Shown in pieces: positions 1 to 11,430 of a DNA stretch of 64,000 nucleotides (within the stretch, counting starts at the first letter, position 1; the number at the start of each line of letters is the position of its first letter). The translations under genes and the position numbers were made by a program. The notes beneath the pieces are model-generated. The model was not told the DNA's origin and searched no databases. It saw only the letters and a program-made list of their open reading frames with translations. The stretch is from Onchocerca lupi (taxonomy: Eukaryota > Nematoda > Chromadorea > Rhabditida > Onchocercidae), in NCBI GenBank assembly GCA_028564675.1, contig JAOVVO010000074.1, positions 1-64,000 of the forward strand. The letters are read 5' to 3'.

Positions 1-124
1 AAGAAAAAAAAAAAAAAAAAAAAAAAAAACGAAGAGAAAATCTTATTATTAAAAGAGTATATTACAAATTAGCGAAGAAAATGCTTCATAATACATTGCT
101 AAAACTATGTTAATATACATTAAT

Positions 125-3100
125 TCACAAAATAACACAATATTCGCCACCTATTGGAACACATTTATCATCTGCGTGTTTATGACATTTTGGACTTGTA
201 ACACAAATAGGTTCCGAAGTAGTAGCATGGTCGTGCATTGGTTCTTTATGCACAACTGTGTCATGTATTACCTGTAAATAAAAAAGATGATTAACAGTTA
301 TTTGAAACTATTCGATAAAATTTGTTCATTTGAACGTAAAAAGAAAGTGTATAAGAGAAAAGTTCTGCAACAACTAAACATATAAGAGGAAAAGGCAATA
401 AGCAACAAATGAGATATTAAATGAGAATCAATTATCTTTCTTCAATTATTACTTGCTTATTTCATAGCATATAATCTGAATTGCTCCATAACGAAGTTTA
501 TCATTTTACAATAGCTTCACATGGAAAAAAAAAAGACGCTATAAACAGTTTACAGATTCATGATTAAGAAAAAGTATCCAGCATTAGCAACAAAAAAGGA
601 AAAAAGAGCTATGTTCTTATTCTGTGGAGATCATGTAGGATTACAGCCGTATTTTATGGGATCTATCATCAAAATAAAATAAACCTGAACATGGCATCTG
701 TTGTAATCGACTTTCCACTTGCACTGTGTTCCACTACTGAATTCATTATTAGAAGTCACGGTCTGAAGAAACGAGATTTTAGTAGTAAATGTTCCTTCCT
801 GAATAAAATTTATGTGTTTGTACACAAAATGAAGCCCAAATTTTCCACTTTCGATCCGTGATCAACCCGTGATCTGTTTTTTTCAACAATTTATTTATTT
901 CTCACTTAGAATAAATTCTCAGCAATGAAATAATAATAAATATTTAAGATTATTAAAAATCTTACAGAACATTTAATAGCAGATAATCCTACTGGAAAAG
1001 GCTGCTGTATTACCACATCATTGTTTTGTTGCACAGAATTGGCAAAATTTTCTGGAAAACAAACTATTTAGTCGCAAATTTAAAATAGCTGGGGAAGTTT
1101 TTGATGGGTCGCTCCATAGAGCAGAATTTACGACACTCAAAATTCTATATTTCGAAAGGACTTACTATCACTTTTCCAGCGCTCGAAAGTGAGTTCACTG
1201 ATATCACGGCTTAAAATCTGTTCGTCTACTGATAAGGAAAAATTTTTGACCCGTCGATTCTCCATGGAACTGAGACTAAGTAATGTTTCATTCGAAAAAG
1301 TCGACGAACATTGACGTAAGGTGAATTTCTAAACAAAATGAACTTAATTCTTAGAAATGAATCATTTTCTAACTTTTTGGTAAAGTAAGCTTTTCAAATT
1401 TGTACTGCAAAAAAAAAAAAAAAAAAAAAAAAAACATATTTTACAAGATGCGGGGAGACAAACGAGTCACACTTGAACCAAAAAAGAATAATACTTCGCA
1501 CAGATCAAATTTACCCGATCTTTATTTTTGAAAGCCATCGACATCTGACCCTTCAGCACACAGTGTTCACCAATATGATCAGTCTTACCACGTTGTCCGA
1601 TCATTGTTAAGTCTGTCGATGATGATGATGGCAGTAATGGATCAAATGCTGCACAGGGTCTTATCCACGATCTATTTGTTGATGAACTCGGAAATGACAC
1701 ACTGCGATGAATCCTGAATATTCATTTATAATCAAGAAGTTTTAATAAGTTATCCTGAAAGATATCAAAATAGCCATATTTTTCATAACTAATCATAGTA
1801 AATTATAGTATCAACCAAAGTGAATAAAGAAAAAGAGCTTTAAGAAATCCATGAATACAGATGAAGCTTACTTTGAGATTCTTCTCCGATGATCATATTT
1901 CTTTACACCGGCTGTTTGCTCATTTATGTGAATGGAGAAGTCGCTATAAAATAATTTTCAATTTCGCTTCTAAATTAATTTGAATAATAAGTTTAAAAAG
2001 TTTGAAGTAGCTCAGGGATCTTTCTATAACTTCTTTTTTATCAGTACAGATAATGTATAATAGCGTTAATGTACCTATAATCCACGAAATTGCCGTCAAG
2101 ATTTGTGGCATTTATGCTGCTGTCATCTGATTTTTTCACATCCAAAATAACACACTTTCTTTGATTATTCGTTTCAGAAAAAGCCAACTTACGGGCTGTT
2201 TTATAAATTTCATGGGCAATGAACGGATTTCCAGTATCCAAAGATACCTGGAAAAAGAAAGTCCCTCCGATCTTATTTCAAGTGAAAATTGACAAGGATG
2301 TAAGTAGTGCTTAAACTGAAATAAAAAAAAAAAAAACGACACAGACAAAATATAAAGTTGAAAATAAAATTTTAATTCTCGACTTTTAAATAATCATACC
2401 TTTTTTTGAATTTCTTTTACGCTTAAATTGTGCCATCTCTTTCTTTGAAAAATAACATGACTTAAACATAAAAAGAACTAGCCAACTTAAGCATCAAATT
2501 TTCAACGAAACAGGATAATACTTCATCAGAAAGTTCATCTATTGCAACGCTTCTCGCAAGCTCTTCCATTCGCGATTTGTTTTTCATCTCCTCATCCTTG
2601 CTTGTGTGATTTAGATCTTCATGCAATTTTCCTTCTTGAAGCACCAAAAGAGGAGCTTTTTTTTTCATTGACCTGCATTCACTATAAATATATTAAATAA
2701 ATAAAAAATGTTTCTAAAATTTTACTTGATAAGCTGTAAAATATTGTCAAGACGAATGAAAGTTACTGCAGAAAACTGCAGATAATCTAGAATTAAATGA
2801 AATAGATGAAGATAACACTTATACCGTTCCAAGCTCGCAAATGAAATAATTAACCTTTGATTTCTACTACTTTGTTCCTTTCGAATTATAGCTTGTGAAA
2901 ATAATTCTGACTGTTTCGATTTTGAATATTTTGAAGTCGCATCCGACAAAGAGCGCTCTAATCCTATAAAAAATATCAATCTAGTTGATCGTAACAATAA
3001 AATACACTGAGAAAATTAATCCGCACAATGGTGAGCAACAATATGACTTTGAACACTAAAGATAAATTCAGCTGCCAAGAATTCTATAAACACTAACGTC

Positions 3101-5709
3101 CATCACTTTCGACCAGCCACGACGATTGTTTATTACAGTCCTTGTATCGTGAAAGTCGAAAATTGGTAAAGAAATCACAAATAGACACAAAACTGGGGCG
3201 AGCAGCAGGATCCATCTGCAATTTACTGAACGTAGAAAAGTAAGACTTAGAGAAGATGAAAACAAACAAAAGACATGATGAATTGATAACATGCTTAACA
3301 AAACAAATTTTGAAACTAATTTCTTACCAAACAGCACTGAAATGCCAAGTTCAAAATATCCAAAGGGGTATCAGTTGGACAGTGGGCTGTGAAGCGAACA
3401 TAATCCAAGCCGAAGTTGTGAGTCCGATACAACCCTGCTTCCGGATCGGCATCAATTCTAGCTATCATCTGGCATAGTATTATCCCAAAGGAGAAAACAT
3501 CTGCCTAAATATCTTTTGGAACTTTTGGACTTCTCATCTAAAAATTGAAACCGCCATATAGTATCTGAGACACAAAAGATGAACACAGTGAATATTTCCT
3601 TCTTTTAATGAGTAAGCACCAAACTATAAAATGAACCTTTTCATCATAAAAATCTTCTTTAAGGCATTCTGGAGCCATCCAGAATGGAGTTCCCACTTGA
3701 GTTAGCTTTTCGACAACTTGAGGAATTTTGCATGACAAGCCGAAATCAGCCACCACTGCTTTTAAACTGCTATTCGTAACTTTTTGCAGCAATACATTCT
3801 GCAAAAAAAGATATATTTTAGAAGTCAAAGATAGGTTCATCCGTCTCTTCAAATCTTTGCCTGGATCTCTATTTAGCTTTAGGTGTCCTCTTAAAAATTT
3901 CAGTATTTCTGTAATTTTATATTTTTAAGTTCAAAAAATCTACACCAATAATAAAAGCAATTACACAAACCATGCTGGTGAGATCGCGATGCATGATGCC
4001 CTTCGAATGTACAAAATCCATAGCATATGAAATATCACGAGCTAAACTGCATCGCAAACTCCACTCAAAAAATTTTTGATGGTCGCATATCAGGCGATTT
4101 AGGCTGCCCGCATCACAGAAATCCATAAGTATATGTAAATTCCATGACTTCTCCGTCAAATCAACACAAACACCACTAAAAAATACTTTACTCAATAATG
4201 GGATATAAATACTTTTTAAATTTGATTACCTTAATTGAAGAACAATTTTCTTTTTAAATGGGTACCGAAAGGCCAACAGATTGGGATGTGACGTCAACTG
4301 ATTTAATACATCAACTTCTTTCAATACGTTTGCCTTAATTCGTATTCGATTTTCCCGTCCTCGTCCCTTACCGACTTTCAACACCATAATCTCTCCAGTA
4401 AATCGATGCTGTACCTAGAAAAAACCGAATCTTTGCTCTTCAAGATTTTTTTAATCCTTTTGTAAATTCTCGATATATTCTCGTGCGTTTAATATTTTCT
4501 CACGGTACATAAAAGTCAAACCTTATATACGTCACCAAAAAAACCTTCGCCTAAGCTTTCGAGCACATCGAAATCATCTCGAGCATATAATCGTTTCAAA
4601 GCCATCTCCAAAAATACACAAGAACTACGTCTAGGCGCTAAACGAGAATGTTGATAAGTATCCTGGTCAACACTATTACAATTCCAGCACAATTCATCAT
4701 TCTGAAATCAGGAAAAACAAAACTCAAGAAATAAGTATCTCAAAGCATTACATAGATTGGGCTTATCCCTCTGGAATGAGGATGAGCTCAACCTATTTTA
4801 TCAATGGAATAAAATATTATCATGTCAAATCGACTTGTCATGTGAAGGAGCCAAGTGAAATATAAGAATTTTGGAAATGACTAATTTTTTTTAAATTCCA
4901 ACATACTTTTTGCTCTGCTTCAAATTCATCGGAACACACAGAGTTACATGATGTCTGTGAAAGTTCTCCATCTCTGTAAACTCCCAAAAACTTTTTAAAT
5001 ATTGCTTAAAAAAATGAGCAAAAAGTGTTCCATTCAAGATTTCTTTAAGGACAGAAATAATACAAGATGAATCACGATTTTTATATCATGTTTAATAATA
5101 GGAAGACGATGGTGCGAAAATCAAGATAAAACTGATGATGTGTCTCATTGCAATTTTTGAAAAATTAAGGATTTGATTGTATAACATGTATATCGTTATT
5201 AGTTTCATGCAAATTAGGAAAGCAGTAACTGAAAAACTACCGAGTGTTCGCGACATAAATATCATTATCCGTTTCATGCAAGTTATTCGATGTGCTTGCC
5301 TCATAATCGTGAAATGATGTTTTTGCTGAGGGACTATAAAATACATAAGTATCAATGGTTGCATATTTAGCGATGAAAAAAGACGAGGAATATACAGAAC
5401 GAAGGGCAGTTATTTAAAACGAAGAATAGTTACTTCGAAGTACGAAAAGTTATCTAGGGAAAAGTAAAAGTTTAGAAATACGAATTCTGCTTTATTGGTT
5501 ACACAAGAAATTGAGAGATTTCAGACAAAATTTACCACTAAACTATGGAAAAAGATCCGAAACACTATACTTAGATCTTGGTAAGATCAAAGCTTTCCAA
5601 ATTTTGCAGAATATCTGACGGCTATAATTTGAGAAGATACTTACAAATTAGCTGCTGTACCATTTGTCTGAAGCAGATCAGTGCCGTTCATATCCATAAT
5701 CATTGTCAT
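125..5709 (-). CDS. TESK/LIMK-family protein kinase with C-terminal CaaX-like motif, 18 exons
   Basis: I traced 18 exons, all phase-consistent, giving 842 aa: 5709-5645, 5333-5241, 4973-4907, 4701-4522, 4414-4230, 4175-3971, 3798-3637, 3504-3328, 3215-3098, 2963-2855, 2681-2468, 2247-2075, 1943-1872, 1713-1515, 1328-1166, 1051-966, 798-685, 271-125. The kinase domain spans residues about 120-400. It has the glycine loop GEGFFGDVYK, the beta-3 lysine in IMVLKV, catalytic loop HRDLTS, DFG, GTPFWMAPE and RPSF. HRDLTS-x-N and CC-x-MDP-x-x-RPSF are typical of the TESK branch, kinases that in animals phosphorylate cofilin and act on actin; the substrate here is inference. The 440-residue tail is Ser/Lys-rich and unrecognised, and ends in a Cys/His-rich stretch and CVIL. 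The first ATG follows a possible acceptor (CCCCAG) by two bases; a later in-frame Met is possible. All catalytic residues are present. Confidence 0.85.
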
Positions 5710-8004
5710 TTCTGGGGTCAACCACGATACAATTACTCGAACCAAACAAATAAGAGCATATAAGTTAAAAGTAGTGATGTTGCCAAGAACAGTGCAATTT
5801 TTGCATGGCTATATTCTGGAACTTTGAATTTTGCTTTTGTTAAAATTCCTTGAAGAACATACACGATATCGGAAAAAGAAATTAAAAACAAAAAGTTTCA
5901 ATGAATAATGATTTATAAGCAAGATCAGTAGTAATTTCACAAAAAAGCTTGTTAATCCATGATGTTCATGATGATAGTCACGGGATTGTTTCGAGCCATT
6001 CAGTTAACATGGATTAGATAATGATTCACTGACCCATATAAATCATTATTCACTGACCCGAATCATCATTTTTCATTGACCCATATCGGCCTATATAAAT
6101 AGAATCCATGAAATACTTAATATATAATTCATAAAAGCAAATTTCCTTAATTAAATATAGTTTGAGAGAAAAAAGGAAAGAGAAAAAAACGATGAAAGGT
6201 TGAAAGCAATTAGAAGCAACGAGAAGTATCTATTAAGACAACTAAACGAATACATATTCTATGCTTATTGTTTCATCAGTTGTGACGCATCTTCCAAATA
6301 CGCCAATCACCGAAACTAATCATTTGACCTATTTCTGCACACATCATTGATCATTTGACCCCCTTCCATCCATCCATCCAGCTTACTTTTCGTTTTAAGA
6401 ATGCTTCCTTTGCCTGCCAAAGACAGAAAGAAGAATATAAGTCATGGAATAAAACACGGCACGGCTCTTTCATCACTTCATAAATTCCTCAAAACGTTAT
6501 CAGTAAATTTTCCTTCAATTGTTTGTGCAAGCTTAATTCTCTGAGCAGGAACTATTGTCCATGCACGGAGCAAGCAGACGTGTCATTCGTGAAATTACGT
6601 GAACAGATACACGTTGTGAGTGTAGGATTGTGGGAACCTTCCATTTCATTCAGTACCCTCCCAGGAACTTCACAAATATCGTCAGAATACTGTATTGCTT
6701 ATCTGTTTGTCTATCTATACGTGTTATGTGTTGGGACTGACAAATACCAGCCACAAAATCTGATAAGAAGAACAGATTAGGAAGGGATGTCACGTATGCA
6801 CCTAATATTGCCAGTAGATGATAGTTTTACCAGTAGGTATGCAAGGCACTCCTTATCATTACCACTTATCAATTATCACATTCATGCCATTACAACACAG
6901 AATGGTATCACTGCAGCAAGCATCCCAAAATAATAGCTTTGAAGAGGCCAAGTTTCAAAATGTGGCCATTCTTCTTCTTCTTCTTCTTCTTAGGCTATTA
7001 TTGATGATTGATTCCAAAGTTAAGAAAGGGCCTTATCTCTGTTTCTGTGTTCGCTGATCAATTCTAGCTGACTTTAATAGACTAAAGCAATGTTTGCAGA
7101 AGATAATCACAAAATCTACCATCATAGGCTGGTTAACTTACTTTATTTCATTTCTCTTGCATTCTTGTATTTCCTTCATAACCGAATTTAACAACGAATT
7201 AGTCGAACCACCGTAATATCAGAATTATCTCACAGAATTATTTCCATAACCCAATATCGATACCTGCATCGAAGCATAACTAATTGTTGCATCTTCCCAT
7301 CAATGTTTCAATAACTATCAATTAATCCTTTTTTAACAATTGGCCATATAATCAGAAATGGACAAAAAAGCAGGACCTTAAGACTTTGGAACACATAAAA
7401 TGAATACTGTATTTTGAAAGCGGAAATAGCAATCAATACCACGTTTCGTATGTTATTTAAAACATCTGGTCCCTAGATTGGTTAAGTTGACCTTTATTGC
7501 TGGCTACAATCCTCCCGAATGTCCAGATAGATATCCCTCTGGTTGTGCAGATAGGATCACAGAGCACTCATTAATTAATTATATTTACATAAAAGCAAGC
7601 ATATTTTCAATTTTCGTCCTAACAGAAAACCAGCAGAATTGAAAGTAACATACAACATGTTCAGTATCTTCCATTACATCTCACACTTCCATCCATTCAC
7701 TATGCTTCATTCTAGTAACCGAAAATAAATTCCGTTGCTTTTGATATCTTAATTATAGATTCTTTCCACGGCATCACTCCTATCACTCCATCACTATTTA
7801 CAAAGTGGAAACAAGAAATAATTGGAAAGAATTTATAAAAACCACTAATAATATTAATTACTATTTGACAAACTGTCCCACCAAAGCAGTAACACAGTAA
7901 ATTCTCTAATTAACAATATAAGTCTCTATCATTAAGTTCCTCGAATATTAATCCAGGCAAACTTTAATGTGTGGAATATCTCAACAAGATTAACTTTTGA
8001 TTAA
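5710..8004. other. Intergenic region without recognisable gene
   Basis: No reading frame here has coding character on either strand. I see only simple-sequence islands: CATC units at about 6364-6379 and a CTT run at about 6971-6991. The promoter of the kinase gene (minus strand) should lie just above 5709, but I cannot identify an element. Confidence 0.6.
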
Positions 8005-8444
8005 TCAAAAAGTTATCAGATCAGGATGATCATCCGATTCTGAACTCAATCCTTGCATCAGTCCGTTTAAGTTCGAGAAAGAAATTGCGGTTTGAAGAGG
8101 CACAGGCGGATATTGCATATTCTGTTTGCATTTCTGATAGAGCGTTCTACTATGGCAGATCAGTTCGTGTAGCATCACTTCCGGAGCAAGAACATAATGG
8201 CAACCATTATATTTGCATCTGAAATTGCACAACTAATCAAGGCAACATTTCTTCCCATCTGATTGCTTTACCTTTTCAATTCCGTCTTAATACCATATCG
8301 TTTGTAGTATAAACGACGACATTTGGCCAAATGTAGCAACATGTCACAAACAGGAATGGCATGGGAATGGTCAGGAATGATATCGGAGTAAGGACATATT
8401 ACGGTACTACTTGCTATCTTCTCTTCTCTTTTCTCCAACTGCAT
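8005..8444 (-). CDS. GTSF1-like protein with two CHHC zinc fingers
   Basis: Two exons, 8444-8272 and 8218-8005, join in phase (AG|A, Arg) to give 128 aa. Each exon carries one CHHC finger. The first starts CPYSD and ends H-x9-H-x3-C (HAIPVCDMLLHLAKC, residues about 30-45). The second reads C-x5-H-x9-H-x3-C (CKYNGCH...HELIC, residues about 60-80). Two tandem CHHC fingers mark the GTSF1 family; U11-48K and TRM13 have one. GTSF1 proteins bind RNA and act in Argonaute small-RNA pathways; C. elegans GTSF-1 works with the RNA-dependent RNA polymerase RRF-3. That role for this protein is inference. The tail after the fingers is short, Ser-rich and acidic (SSESDDHPD). At 128 aa it is shorter than the roughly 165-170 aa usual in the family. 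An acceptor-like CTTTTTCAG lies 13 bases before the ATG. Confidence 0.8.
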
Positions 8445-8457
8445 CTCTCTTCAAATT

Positions 8458-8468
8458 CTGAAAAAGAA
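8458..8468 (-). promoter_or_regulatory. Putative spliced-leader trans-splice acceptor of the GTSF1-like gene
   Basis: On the minus strand TATTCTTTTTCAG ends 13 bases before the chosen ATG at 8444. A strong acceptor this close, with no coding frame upstream, fits nematode trans-splicing but could be an ordinary acceptor of a 5' UTR intron. Confidence 0.4.
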
Positions 8469-9069
8469 TACTGTCAACCTGATGAAAAATTAACTCGAAC
8501 AAACATACAGTAATACATCGGTAAATGAACAACTGAATTCAATCAAACTCTTTGAGCGGCTGGAAGATATTTGGGAGTTATGGATTGAAAGGAGACTGAA
8601 AACCTTACGGGACCAAAAATACTCTAAGGAAGACCTGAATCTTGCCCAGCAACCCAAACTAAGGCAGTGAATAGAAATGCTCGTAGCAAGTTGAATGCGA
8701 GCCTGATGGAAGATTATTTAGCTAGCTGGGACCGTTCCGGATCAGGCTGGGCCAAGCAGAATAAGCCGTGTAGGTCTTTCAGCATTATGCAGCCGCTTCC
8801 ATACAGTCGCAAATTTTTACTTCAGTGAAATGGTCGTGGATATTTTCATTGCCATCTGTTGAAATTGCAACAATTTTGGTTCAGGATGAATAATTTTCTC
8901 CGGAGCAGCTAATGGATTATTTGGTTTCGGAAAAGTTTGGGAAAATTCTGGAATTTATGAAGAATCTGAAAATATTTATACAATTGCTGAATACACGCAA
9001 TATTATAAAAGGAAATAAGCTTATTTCCAATGCATTTCTGGATTATCATCTGCCGTGATGAAAGCCTAA

Positions 9070-9230
9070 AGATCAAATGATATCGTGAGGAAATTCTATG
9101 ATACCATGAGGAAAACTTACAGATCAAATGATATCGTGAGGAAATTCTATGATACCATGAGGAAAACTTACAGATCAAATGATATCGTGAGGAAATTCTA
9201 TGATACCATGAGGAAAACTTACAGATCAAG
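9070..9230. repeat. 51-bp tandem repeat, three copies plus a partial fourth
   Basis: Units at 9070-9120, 9121-9171 and 9172-9222 are essentially identical, each starting AGATCAAATGATATCGTGAG, and are followed by eight bases of a fourth copy. Each unit contains a shorter internal echo (GAT-AT/AC-C-GTGAGG and GATACCATGAGG). The period is a multiple of three, so one minus-strand frame stays open and gives a 17-residue peptide repeat. Its flanks have no coding character, so I treat it as a non-coding minisatellite. Confidence 0.9.
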
Positions 9231-10484
9231 TCTTTGATTTCGAGGTATCCTAAAAAATTTAATTACTAATCTCTGCCACATAAATCGACACGCATAACAA
9301 ACGTTGATGTGAAATCTAATAAATGTGAAATATGAAGTTTTTAAGATCAGAATCGAAATATAGGAAAAATTGGCTGAAAAAGACTACGTTTTCCCAAAAA
9401 TATGTATATGTTTGGATCAATCTGATGGTCAATGGTCAAAAAAAAAAAAAAAATAAGGAGAGGTATAAAAGTGTTGTGTCGGTCAATTAATCAAAAACAT
9501 TTATGCTGTATCATTCAATCAAAGTTAGCGAGAAATCCCTCTACTTATTTATTTGTTGGCAAATTTAAACAGCGAAATTTAGAAATTTAAATAGCGAAAT
9601 ATTGCTTTCCCTTTCTCTTTAAAGGTGCAAATTCATTATTTCATAGAATCCATAGATTATAGTACGATTGTCCATATCATTCTCTTAACTCTAACTCCTA
9701 AATCAGTAATTATTTGGAAAAGTTGACCAAGAAAAAAAAGTTTTAGTAGAAGTGCTACAATTGCAGAAAGGTTCAAAATTGTTAAATAAATTCTGATCAG
9801 TGTAAACTGATAAATGCATTGTTTAATAAATCCTGATCAATCTAAAAAGAAACGTAAGATAACCTACATTTGGATTTGAAAAGATCTGATAAAGGAACAA
9901 ATATCGCATCAGTGCAAGTAGATGATTCAGTTGTAGTATTGCAATAGAAAAATAAAATGAGATCGTCATCTGAATCCTACTACTCTTCAACTTTCACTCA
10001 GTATTTTAAGTAGAAAACAGTAGGCTGGTTTTTAGTTCTTTTTACGACTTCTGAGGCTTTCGGAAATTTTGAAATAACCTTCTCAAATTTTAAATGAAGA
10101 AAACAGACACACTGGAATTCATGACCAATGATGTTACGTTTTCATAAAAAAAAAAAAAAAAAAAAAAAAAGCAAATGATAAATTATCGTTTGTTTAAAAA
10201 TTACATGCTGAAAAAAAAAGTTCTTTCGTTTTGGAAAAATTCTTTGTTGAAAAGTTTGCCTCACTCCGTTTTTGCATTAGCAGTATATTTTGGTATTATT
10301 TTATAAAAAAATAATTATTATTATTACATCTGAGGAAGTAATTCTCAAATCAATTCTGATTTATCTTTTCACTCAGGAATTATAAATCAATGAAAATAAA
10401 TTTGAATAGAGGCGAAATAAGATAATCCAAGAAGGTATTATGGTGGAATAGTGAGATCTAAGGTTTGGTTTGAATCGAATGGAT

Positions 10485-10612
10485 TTCTCAGTGGATATCG
10501 AGTCGCTATTCTTATAGTAGGTATCGAGTCGCATTTCTTAGTGGGTATCGAGTCGCATTTCTCGATAGATGTCAGTCGCATTTCTCAATAGATATCGAGT
10601 CGCATTTCTCCA
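10485..10612. repeat. Degenerate tandem repeat, 24-27 bp unit, about five copies
   Basis: The core TATCGAGTCGCATTTCT recurs at roughly 10496, 10521, 10545, 10570 and 10594 with variable spacer such as CAGTGGG or CGATAGATG. Copies differ by substitutions and small indels, so the array is older than the 51-bp array upstream. Confidence 0.75.
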
Positions 10613-10722
10613 CCAATCAAGAGATGACTGGGGAGCATTTCTGATAAATGCATATTGCTTTTTACTTAACAAATTCTGTGTAGCCTTGTAGAGTGCATGT
10701 AAAAGTTTGAAAAGATACAATC

Positions 10723-10743
10723 AGAGAGAGAGAGAGAGAGAGA
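10723..10743. repeat. (GA)n microsatellite
   Basis: About ten AG dinucleotides in a row. Confidence 0.9.
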
Positions 10744-10987
10744 AAACAAGAGTGATATATGTTTTTTGCCTGATAACAAAGGTTATCATCGTTATTTTCA
10801 TGGTAATTATCATGTAATCTTGATCAAATTAGAAGTGATACTAACTGAATAAATGGATATCAACAACTATTTCTTCTTCAATGGCTAATTTATTCAGTAA
10901 TGAAAAGCCAATCGATTTGCCAAAAGTAACATATCAAAAAATAGAATCAGTGGGACATTTGGATATATTATTCTCTCTTGTTTCATT

Positions 10988-11140
10988 TTAGAATGCATCG
11001 ATTTTGTGCATTATAACGAAGCCAGAGCTGCAATACTCTTCTGGCCTAGACATTTTTTTGGCCAAGTATTGCAACATATCGACAAGTTTGTTTTGGTCAT
11101 ATGGTGTGGCATCAGTTTGAAAGGAAATCTTAGAAGACAT
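10988..11140 (-). CDS. Possible small single-exon gene, 50 aa, unknown function
   Basis: A minus-strand frame of 50 codons starts MSSKISFQTDATPYDQ and ends HKIDAF with TAA. Its composition (balanced charges, few low-complexity residues) looks coding, unlike most short frames nearby. An in-frame TGA lies just upstream, an acceptor-like CTCAACTCAG lies about 30 bases before the ATG, and an AATAAA lies about 100 bases after the stop near 10885. I recognise no family and see no signal peptide or membrane segment. The plus strand also has an open frame over the same bases, so strand assignment is a judgement. It could be one exon of a larger gene. Confidence 0.35.
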   Translation of the reverse strand: MSSKISFQTDATPYDQNKLVDMLQYLAKKMSRPEEYCSSGFVIMHKIDAF

Positions 11141-11430
11141 AGTGTTATAAAATCAATTCATCGAACTGAGTTGAGATAATTTTCGAAAAAAAAAAAAAAA
11201 GCACGTAAGTTACTTTCATTCCTGTTTGAATAGGCATGGCATTATAATGCTGAAGATATCTTTCTTGATACTTCTTATGTACACCTTATAACTCCAAATC
11301 AGCAATTGACCTTTATTTGTCAAAATAACTGGCCATGTAAGTTAGTCTATTCATTATCAATTTGATTTTGGTAATTAAAATTAAATTCATAGATGTATAA
11401 TTCAATAATGCCTCAGGAAATTTATTCTTA

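Larger units (their letters stand above)
8445..10987. other. Intergenic region with repeats and a GC-richer patch
   Basis: No convincing gene. It holds a GC-richer patch at about 8560-8830, a 51-bp tandem repeat at 9070-9230, poly-A runs near 9439 and 10146, a degenerate repeat at about 10485-10612 and a GA microsatellite at 10723-10743. Confidence 0.5.

Noticed and set aside
8909..9229. 106-residue minus-strand frame with a repeated peptide
   Set aside because: It is open only because the 51-bp repeat period is a multiple of three. The unique part shows no coding character.
10877..11092. Plus-strand frame starting MANLFSNEKPIDLPK that could splice at 10922|10991
   Set aside because: The continuation quickly hits a stop and the opposite strand gives a better-formed frame with its own poly-A signal.
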